This document shows, piece by piece, positions 7,930 to 12,684 of a DNA stretch of 12,684 nucleotides (the stretch's first letter is position 1; each line of letters starts with the position of its first letter). The stretch lies in NCBI GenBank assembly GCA_947481355.1, contig CANKGM010000035.1, positions 1 through 12,684 on the forward strand, in the 5' to 3' direction. Origin of the DNA: Chitinophagaceae bacterium (GTDB lineage Bacteria > Bacteroidota > Bacteroidia > Chitinophagales > Chitinophagaceae). The position numbers were made by a program, and so were the translations under genes. A model generated the notes under the pieces. It searched no databases. It was not told where the DNA came from and was given only the letters and a program-made list of their open reading frames with translations.

Positions 7930-9237
7930 ATGAAACTCTGGAGCAAAGAAAAAACATCGACAGCTGAAAAGATAGAACAGTTTACTGTTGGTCATGATCG
8001 AGATTTCGATATCCTCATGGCTAAGTACGATGTATTAGGCTCTATTGCACATGTTACCATGCTAGGTGAAAATGGGATGATGGAACCTACACACGCAGAA
8101 AAGGCAGTTGAAGAACTAAAAACCATACTCTCAGAGATTGAAGCAGGGAAATTTAGAATAGACCCTGCCTCTGAAGACATTCACTCCCAAGTAGAATGGA
8201 TGCTCACTCAACGTATCGGAGAGGCTGGAAAAATGATACATAGCGGAAGAAGCAGAAATGATCAAGTTGCAGTTGATATTAAATTATTTTTACGGGCTAG
8301 CCTTTATGAACTCAAAGAAGAAATTATAGAACTATTTGACCTTCTTATTGAGAAAAGCGAGAAGCACAAAAACACATTAATACCAGGTTATACTCATTTA
8401 CAAATTGCCATGCCGTCATCAATAGGACTCTGGCTTGGGGCTTATGCTGAGAGCTTGGTTGATGATATGGAATTTTTAGCCACAGCATGGAATATCACGA
8501 ACAAAAATCCACTCGGCAGTGGTGCAGGATATGGTTCATCATTTCCTCTAAATAGAACGCGTACAACTTCGTTATTAAAATTCAAAACGCTTAACTACAA
8601 TTCCATATACGCACAAATGAGTAGAGGCAAGACCGAGAAATTGGTTTCAACAGCAATTGCGTCCGTCGCGTCAACACTAGGTAGGCTATCCATGGATTGT
8701 TGTTTGTACATGAATCAAAACTTTGGTTTCATCCACTTTCCTGATGAACTTACTACAGGAAGTAGCATCATGCCGCATAAAAAAAATCCTGATGTATTTG
8801 AATTAGTAAGGGGAAAGTGTAGCCGTATACAATCTGTACCAAACGAACTCAGCTTACTCATCAACAATCTTCCCTCTGGTTATCATAGGGAGATGCAATT
8901 AACAAAGGAAATATTATTTCCTGCTATGGCAGAATTAAGGTCATGCATTCAAGTTCTTAAACTAATGTTTGAATCACTTTCCGTGAGAGAAAATATACTC
9001 CAGGATGAAAAATACAAATACCTATTCAGCGTTGAAGCCCTTAATGAGCTAGTAAATCAAGGTATTCCATTCAGAGATGCCTATGCTCAAATCGGCAATC
9101 AAATTGATAAAGGTGAATTCAATTACGATACAACCAAACCGCTAAAGCATACACATGAGGGAAGTATCAGCAACTTGTGCAATGATGAGATAAAAAAAGA
9201 AATGAATCAGGTTGCTGCACGTATTGAGTATCCTTAG
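7930..9237 (+). CDS. argH: Argininosuccinate lyase
   Basis: Last arginine enzyme, splitting argininosuccinate into arginine and fumarate; cytoplasmic homotetramer of the fumarase/aspartase superfamily. Conserved regions in order are HSGRSRNDQVA (104-114), GYTHLQ with the catalytic His156, and the superfamily signature TGSSIMPHKKNPD (276-288) containing the catalytic serine. ArgH proteins usually read MPQKKNPD; here His replaces Gln. The neighbouring sequence VFELVRGK and everything else remain ArgH-like, so I keep this call over adenylosuccinate lyase. The 435 residues are slightly shorter than E. coli ArgH. It is the last gene of the operon and ends at TAG 9235-9237, directly before the repeat-filled convergent gap. 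Confidence 0.95.
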   Translation: MKLWSKEKTSTAEKIEQFTVGHDRDFDILMAKYDVLGSIAHVTMLGENGMMEPTHAEKAVEELKTILSEIEAGKFRIDPASEDIHSQVEWMLTQRIGEAGKMIHSGRSRNDQVAVDIKLFLRASLYELKEEIIELFDLLIEKSEKHKNTLIPGYTHLQIAMPSSIGLWLGAYAESLVDDMEFLATAWNITNKNPLGSGAGYGSSFPLNRTRTTSLLKFKTLNYNSIYAQMSRGKTEKLVSTAIASVASTLGRLSMDCCLYMNQNFGFIHFPDELTTGSSIMPHKKNPDVFELVRGKCSRIQSVPNELSLLINNLPSGYHREMQLTKEILFPAMAELRSCIQVLKLMFESLSVRENILQDEKYKYLFSVEALNELVNQGIPFRDAYAQIGNQIDKGEFNYDTTKPLKHTHEGSISNLCNDEIKKEMNQVAARIEYP

Positions 9238-9287
9238 TCGCGTTGGGGGTTGATCGCTTATCGCTAAACGCTGGACGCTGAACGCTC

Positions 9288-9323
9288 TTTACTATTGCCT
9301 TGCTTTGTGCCTTTGCCCCTTTT
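9288..9323. repeat. Outer module, left copy
   Basis: This module starts with TTTACTATTGCCT (9288-9300) and ends with TTTGTGCC followed by TTTGCCCCTTTT (to 9323). The same two blocks recur at 9462-9474 and 9485-9504, with a 3-base spacer here and a 10-base spacer in the right copy. Confidence 0.85.
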
Positions 9324-9328
9324 CGCTT

Positions 9329-9426
9329 GACGCTGAACGCTATGTGTTGGGAATTCGGGGTTGGGGGTTGAACGCTGGACGCTGAACGCTATGTGTTGGG
9401 AATTCGGGGTTGGGGGTTGATTGCTA
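9329..9426. repeat. 49-bp tandem repeat, two copies
   Basis: Units are 9329-9377 and 9378-9426. The first 43 bp of each are identical (9329-9371 and 9378-9420), and the last 6 bp differ at three places, giving 46 of 49 identical. Each unit runs GACGCTGAACGCT, then ATGTGTTGGGAATTC, then two head-to-tail GGGGTTG heptads (9357-9370 and 9406-9419). The 49-bp period equals seven heptads. The perfect identity of the core suggests recent duplication or gene-conversion-like homogenisation. Confidence 0.93.
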
Positions 9427-9439
9427 ATCGCTTAGCGAT
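9427..9439. repeat. Short perfect inverted repeat
   Basis: ATCGCT and AGCGAT flank a single central T, formed where heptads of the right array have diverged; as a hairpin this is ATCGC, loop TTA, GCGAT. It has no following T run, so it is not a typical terminator. The left array has no equivalent palindrome. Confidence 0.5.
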
Positions 9440-9461
9440 GAACGCTTGACGCTGAACGCTT

Positions 9462-9504
9462 TTTACTATTGCCTCCTCCGTGCCTTTGTGCCTTTGCCCC
9501 TTTT
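9462..9504. repeat. Outer module, right copy
   Basis: Right counterpart of the module at 9288-9323: TTTACTATTGCCT at 9462-9474, a 10-base spacer, then TTTGTGCC and TTTGCCCCTTTT ending at 9504. The 7-base difference in spacer length again equals one heptad. It lies only 7 bp from the gldD stop codon, so gldD transcripts would read through it. Confidence 0.85.
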
Positions 9505-9511
9505 TCTATAT

Positions 9512-10156
9512 TTACTTTCCCCTCCATTTAAACGTCTTCACCAAATGCTTCATATCCACATCTAAAAAATCACTTACCATTGATAATGAGTCTGCGTTAG
9601 GTGCAGCATCAAAATATAATGCACCACGTAGAAAGTGATTAGTGGTATCGGTTATATAAAACTGACGTGAAGTAGCTGCATCCCCAGCAACATAAAAATA
9701 CACACCCGTTGACCCATGATCAGAAACAAAAGAGGAATCAATAATTCCACTAGCTTTAACAGTATGCTTATACGTTAACTTATATGATTCTTCTCGTAGT
9801 CCTTCAAAGGTGTTTTTCACTAATGAATCTTTATAGCCTGATGATGTTTTTACTTTGTATATAGAATTTCCATTGATCTTCTTATAGCTAATATATATGT
9901 GCCCATTGAATTTTTCAAAGTCAACGTTAATCCAATAAGGGTTTGCACCAGTGCTATCTCCCTCTTGTGAAATACTAGCATATACAGGGTACTCAAAGGA
10001 ATATGGAAAAGATTTTTCGTCAAACGTTTTATATGTATGCTTGGGCAATTCAATATTATAATACGCCCTCGGCTTAGGCGTAAAATCGCTATTACAAGAA
10101 ATTGCTACCCCCACAATAAAAATCAAGATGCTATGCTTCATAAATATTGTTATCAT
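9512..10156 (-). CDS. gldD: Gliding motility lipoprotein GldD
   Basis: Lipoprotein of the Bacteroidota gliding/type IX secretion (T9SS) machinery. GldD is a family needed for gliding in Flavobacterium, with no known enzymatic activity. The 214-residue protein has a hydrophobic signal peptide ending in VAISC, so Cys21 is the lipidated residue after signal peptidase II cleavage. The mature protein opens with the family hallmark TPKPRAYYNIELP (26-38), and YPVYA (56-60), NPYWINVDF (72-80) and IYISYK (87-92) are also typical. It follows gldE by 3 bp if translation starts at 10156; an in-frame ATG at 10141 (MKHSIL) gives a more standard lysine-headed signal peptide and is an equally good start. GldD and GldE are regularly adjacent and are thought to act together. 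Confidence 0.9.
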   Translation of the reverse strand: MITIFMKHSILIFIVGVAISCNSDFTPKPRAYYNIELPKHTYKTFDEKSFPYSFEYPVYASISQEGDSTGANPYWINVDFEKFNGHIYISYKKINGNSIYKVKTSSGYKDSLVKNTFEGLREESYKLTYKHTVKASGIIDSSFVSDHGSTGVYFYVAGDAATSRQFYITDTTNHFLRGALYFDAAPNADSLSMVSDFLDVDMKHLVKTFKWRGK

Positions 10157-10159
10157 AAG

Positions 10160-11449
10160 TTAATGCAATTGAGGAGCAATTGAAATTTTTACTTTCAATA
10201 TGCGATTTTGTACAGCCTCCAAAATAGTGAAAGTGAAATCCTGTGCTATCAATTCCTGACCAACATCTGGAAATATACCTGCAAGCTCAAGTACTAGTCC
10301 TGCGATTGTTTCACTATCGCCTCGGATGGTATCAAAAATTTTATTGGGCATCTTCATTATTTTACACGCCTCATTAATCATGAGCTTACCTTCAAAAATA
10401 AAATTAAAATCATCTATGCGAATATTAACTGAATCTTCTTCATCATATTCGTCTCGTATTTCCCCAACAATCTCTTCAAGAATATCCTCCATAGTAATTA
10501 TCCCTTCTGTACCCCCAAATTCATCTACAACAACAGCGAAGTGAATCCTATTGGCTTGAAACGACTTCAGTAAATCTTCTACTAGCATTTGCTCGTGAAT
10601 AAAAAACGGACTACGAATAAGTTGCTTCCAATCAAAATCATCGCTATGATCAATGTAAGGAAGTAAATCCTTTGAATGAATCATTCCTATAATGCTATCT
10701 AAACTTCCATTGAATACAGGAAATCGAGAATACTGTTGTTCCGCTACCCTGTTTTTAAGTTCAGCAAATGAAATACTTGATTCTATGCCCTGAACATCGA
10801 GTCGACTTCTCATTGCCCTACGCACAGTAATATTTCCAAATTGAGCAATTCCTTTTAGAATGTTTTTTTCTTCTTCTGAAGTATATACTGCAGATGTTGA
10901 ATTCATAACTTCATCAATCTGCTCTAATCTCGTATTGATATTATTATCAATTCCCAATGATCTCTCTAGCTTGTCTGTCATGGTAGTAAACCAACTGCCT
11001 GGCCGCCTAAATAGCCAAAAACTTACATGCACAAATTTTGATGAGTAAAATGCAAAGCGAATGGGGTTGTTGGCGGCCCATACTTTAGGTAAGAATTCCC
11101 CAAATAGCAACAGAACAAAGATTGAAATAATCATGCGAAGTATGAAGAGCAATGGACCAGTGATCAACGAAAAATATTCATCCCGCAACAGATAACTACA
11201 AAGAAGTATAATCAATAAGCGAAATACCATATTGCCCACCAACATAGACGACATAAGGTGTTGTGGCTTCTGAAGTAGATTGAGAATCCGACTTGAACCT
11301 GGGTATTTTTTTGCTCGCAGGGTTTTGAGGTCCTTGTGCCCAATTGAAAAAAAGGCAATCTCCCCACCAGAATTCATAAAAAGCATGAATAAGCTAATTA
11401 ACAATAAAATCAATAGCACTATCATAGTTGACTGCGCTAAATCAATCAT
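10160..11449 (-). CDS. gldE: Gliding motility protein GldE, CNNM/CBS/CorC-HlyC membrane protein
   Basis: Inner-membrane protein of the CorC/CNNM transporter-like family that accompanies GldD in gliding bacteria. From the chosen ATG it has 429 residues: a CNNM (DUF21) transmembrane domain with hydrophobic segments at about 8-27, 68-90 and 97-117 and the motif SGGEIAFFS, then a CBS pair (about 210-335, with YSRFPVFNG and the conserved VVDEFGGTEGIITMEDILEE), and a C-terminal CorC/HlyC domain (about 345-425). I chose ATG 11449 because it puts the first membrane helix at the usual distance; ATG at 11488 would add 13 residues (MYCMLQHNATIFL). By family it could move or sense divalent cations, but its exact role in motility or secretion is unsettled. 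It is the middle gene of mutY-gldE-gldD. Confidence 0.88.
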   Translation of the reverse strand: MIDLAQSTMIVLLILLLISLFMLFMNSGGEIAFFSIGHKDLKTLRAKKYPGSSRILNLLQKPQHLMSSMLVGNMVFRLLIILLCSYLLRDEYFSLITGPLLFILRMIISIFVLLLFGEFLPKVWAANNPIRFAFYSSKFVHVSFWLFRRPGSWFTTMTDKLERSLGIDNNINTRLEQIDEVMNSTSAVYTSEEEKNILKGIAQFGNITVRRAMRSRLDVQGIESSISFAELKNRVAEQQYSRFPVFNGSLDSIIGMIHSKDLLPYIDHSDDFDWKQLIRSPFFIHEQMLVEDLLKSFQANRIHFAVVVDEFGGTEGIITMEDILEEIVGEIRDEYDEEDSVNIRIDDFNFIFEGKLMINEACKIMKMPNKIFDTIRGDSETIAGLVLELAGIFPDVGQELIAQDFTFTILEAVQNRILKVKISIAPQLH

Positions 11450-11581
11450 TAAAAAAATAGTAGCATTATGTTGTAGCATACAATACATAGGAAAAGTTAG
11501 CGTGTCATGAACTTTAAATAGGCTGGCAATTTATTTAAAGACTAAAATTAATAAAATAAGCATCAATGTTCGAATAACCTA
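11450..11581 (-). other. mutY-gldE spacer, no ssb gene
   Basis: This short AT-rich spacer lies between two genes on the same strand. I see no reading frame of note and no strong promoter or terminator. In flavobacterial genomes I recall an ssb gene sitting between mutY and gldE; nothing of the kind, nor a remnant long enough to recognise, is present here. Confidence 0.5.
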
Positions 11582-12652
11582 TTATTGAATCATGGATTCA
11601 AGATAACGGGTAATCATTCTAGGAAAAGGCAGCTGTTTGAATTGACTATTAGAAACCCAATGATATCCATCCAGTTGAATCTTAGATTTGACAACCTGAT
11701 GTACAAAACGACAATGAATTCGCTGATGAGTTAGGACATGAATCATCTCGTCAGAAACAGTACGTTTAGCCCTAAGAAATTCTTTCTTGGTCAGTCCCCA
11801 ATAACCATGCTGTGTAATCTCATCCTCCGTTTGCACATGCTCAGATTCAATTAGGATAAATTCATATAGATCTTGCCATATATCCTTTTCCGTTCGTTGA
11901 CGCACACAAAATCCATCTGCATGTTCCAATAATAAATAATAAAACCACCGGTTGCGAGAAGCCTTTTTGGGGGATTTAACAGGATAAAATGACTGCTTCG
12001 TTTCTTTTAATGCTATACATCGACCGGCAAAAGGACAATCTGTGCATATTGGTTGTTTAGGCTTACATACTGTAGCACCAAAATCCATAATCGCTTGATT
12101 ATATAGTCCTGGGTTGGAGACATCAATTAGTTCCTGTGCGATTTTGTCAAGCTTTTCCCTACCTAATCGCTGATCAATAGGCTCAGGCACTCCAAATACC
12201 CTAGAAAGAACCCTTAATACATTTCCGTCCACAACTGCATACGGCAAACCAAAGGCAAAAGATCCTATGGCGGCGGCAGTATACCCTCCAACTCCTTTTA
12301 ATTGCTTTAAGCCTTCTAGTGTATTGGGGAAATCACCTGACAACTGTTCACTTATGAACCTAGCGGTCTGGATCAAGTTTCTGCAGCGAGAATAATACCC
12401 TAGCCCTTCCCATAACTTAAAGACCTCATCATCAGTGGCTTTAGCTAAATCATGAATCGTTGGAAATCGGGTAACAAATTCTTGGAAATAGGCTGTTCCT
12501 TGCTCTACCCGGGTCTGTTGGAGAATAATTTCGCTCAACCAAATCCGATAAGGATCCTTTTCTCCTTTCCATGGCATAATCCGATCATTTTTAACTTTAT
12601 CCCATTTCAATAAAGCGACAGAAAACCATGCTTTTTGTTGTTTTTCAATCAC
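11582..12652 (-). CDS. mutY: A/G-specific adenine DNA glycosylase
   Basis: DNA repair enzyme that removes adenine mispaired with 8-oxoguanine. The 356-residue protein has the HhH-GPD core with catalytic Glu41 (SEIILQQTRV) and Asp142 (VDGNVLRVLS), and the helix-hairpin-helix LKGVGGYTAAAI at 118-129. The [4Fe-4S] cluster ligands are Cys196, Cys203, Cys206 and Cys212 (C-x6-C-x2-C-x5-C). Residues from about 235 form the NUDIX-like 8-oxoG-sensing domain. The FSH loop of characterised MutY proteins corresponds to Leu307-Thr308-His309. The start is GTG at 12652; a stop codon lies directly upstream in frame and the next ATG would remove the N-terminal helix. It is the first gene of the minus-strand cluster. 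Confidence 0.94.
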   Translation of the reverse strand: MIEKQQKAWFSVALLKWDKVKNDRIMPWKGEKDPYRIWLSEIILQQTRVEQGTAYFQEFVTRFPTIHDLAKATDDEVFKLWEGLGYYSRCRNLIQTARFISEQLSGDFPNTLEGLKQLKGVGGYTAAAIGSFAFGLPYAVVDGNVLRVLSRVFGVPEPIDQRLGREKLDKIAQELIDVSNPGLYNQAIMDFGATVCKPKQPICTDCPFAGRCIALKETKQSFYPVKSPKKASRNRWFYYLLLEHADGFCVRQRTEKDIWQDLYEFILIESEHVQTEDEITQHGYWGLTKKEFLRAKRTVSDEMIHVLTHQRIHCRFVHQVVKSKIQLDGYHWVSNSQFKQLPFPRMITRYLESMIQ

Positions 12653-12684
12653 TTATAAAATATTTTTTTGGTAAAAAGTTGAAA
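12653..12684. other. Window edge upstream of mutY
   Basis: These 32 A/T-rich bases precede the mutY GTG. They probably contain part of its leader. No Shine-Dalgarno sequence and no clear TAnnTTTG element can be seen on the minus strand. Confidence 0.3.

Larger units (their letters stand above)
9255..9463. repeat. Four arrays of a CGCTNNN heptad
   Basis: A 7-bp unit CGCTNNN (often CGCTGAA, CGCTGGA or CGCTTGA) is repeated head to tail in four arrays. Units start at 9255, 9262, 9269, 9276 and 9283 (five units); at 9324, 9331 and 9338 (three); at 9373, 9380 and 9387 (three); and at 9422, 9429, 9436, 9443, 9450 and 9457 (six, the first reading TGCT and the third CGAT). The first and last arrays occupy equivalent places in the outer repeat and differ by exactly one unit, as expected from slipped-strand gain or loss. 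From 9324 through 9457 the arrays stay in the same 7-bp phase. Confidence 0.85.
9238..9511. repeat. Repeat-filled convergent intergenic region
   Basis: This 274-bp gap lies between the ends of argH (plus) and gldD (minus) and holds no convincing gene. Almost all of it is repeats. An outer imperfect direct pair runs 9242-9323 and 9409-9504; both copies start with GTTGGGGGTTGA and end with TTTGCCCCTTTT. An inner 49-bp tandem pair lies between them, and CGCT heptads run through both. The two outer copies are 82 and 96 bp long, a difference of two heptads. No GC-rich hairpin followed by a T run is present, so neither operon has a clear intrinsic terminator here. From memory, similar CTTTGTGCCTTTG tracts are scattered between genes in many Bacteroidota; that link is inference. 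Confidence 0.85.

Noticed and set aside
9329..9426. CRISPR-like direct repeats
   Set aside because: There are only two copies, back to back with no unique spacers, and no cas gene nearby; it is a tandem repeat.
9427..9439. Rho-independent terminator
   Set aside because: The stem is only 5-6 bp and no T run follows on either strand.

Overview
The window looks like chromosomal DNA of a member of the Bacteroidota, probably close to the Chitinophagaceae/Sphingobacteriia. The DNA is AT-rich, no gene start has a recognisable Shine-Dalgarno sequence (A/T-rich leaders instead), and gldD and gldE, gliding/type IX secretion genes typical of this phylum, are present. The arginine genes also use the N-acylornithine carbamoyltransferase route seen in Bacteroidota and Xanthomonas. 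No mobile element, phage gene, CRISPR array or RNA gene was seen, and every main reading frame is intact.

Region 1 (136-9237, plus strand) is a compact nine-gene cluster: GNAT acyltransferase, argG, argC, proC, argD-type aminotransferase, argF'-type N-acylornithine carbamoyltransferase, argB, M20 deacylase (argE role) and argH. Gaps are -4 to 25 bp, with a TAATG junction (proC/argD) and an ATGA junction (argF'/argB), so it is very likely one operon. Together the genes encode glutamate to arginine: GNAT acylates glutamate, ArgB phosphorylates, ArgC reduces, ArgD transaminates, ArgF' carbamoylates the still-acylated ornithine, the M20 enzyme removes the acyl group from acylcitrulline, and ArgG/ArgH finish arginine. 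ProC makes proline from pyrroline-5-carboxylate and has no step in this chain. The carbamoyltransferase has Val90 where the Bacteroides fragilis succinylornithine enzyme has Pro90 and the Xanthomonas acetylornithine enzyme has a Glu. This suggests that the intermediates are N-succinylated rather than N-acetylated, and that the GNAT could be an N-succinylglutamate synthase.

Region 2 (9238-9511) is the only long non-coding stretch. It separates the arginine operon from a convergent minus-strand cluster and is almost entirely repeat: arrays of a 7-bp unit (CGCTNNN), a 49-bp tandem repeat (7 x 7) with a perfect 43-bp core, and outer modules ending in a TTTGTGCC/TTTGCCCC tract. It looks like a phylum-type intergenic repeat that grows and shrinks in 7-bp steps.

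Region 3 (9512-12652, minus strand) reads mutY, gldE, gldD: an adenine DNA glycosylase, a CNNM/CBS/CorC-domain membrane protein and a lipoprotein of the gliding/type IX secretion machinery. The ssb gene that I recall between mutY and gldE in flavobacteria is absent here.

Nothing here is a wholly new system. The best leads are the predicted succinyl-based arginine route with its cysteine-bearing GNAT, and the heptad-built repeat.
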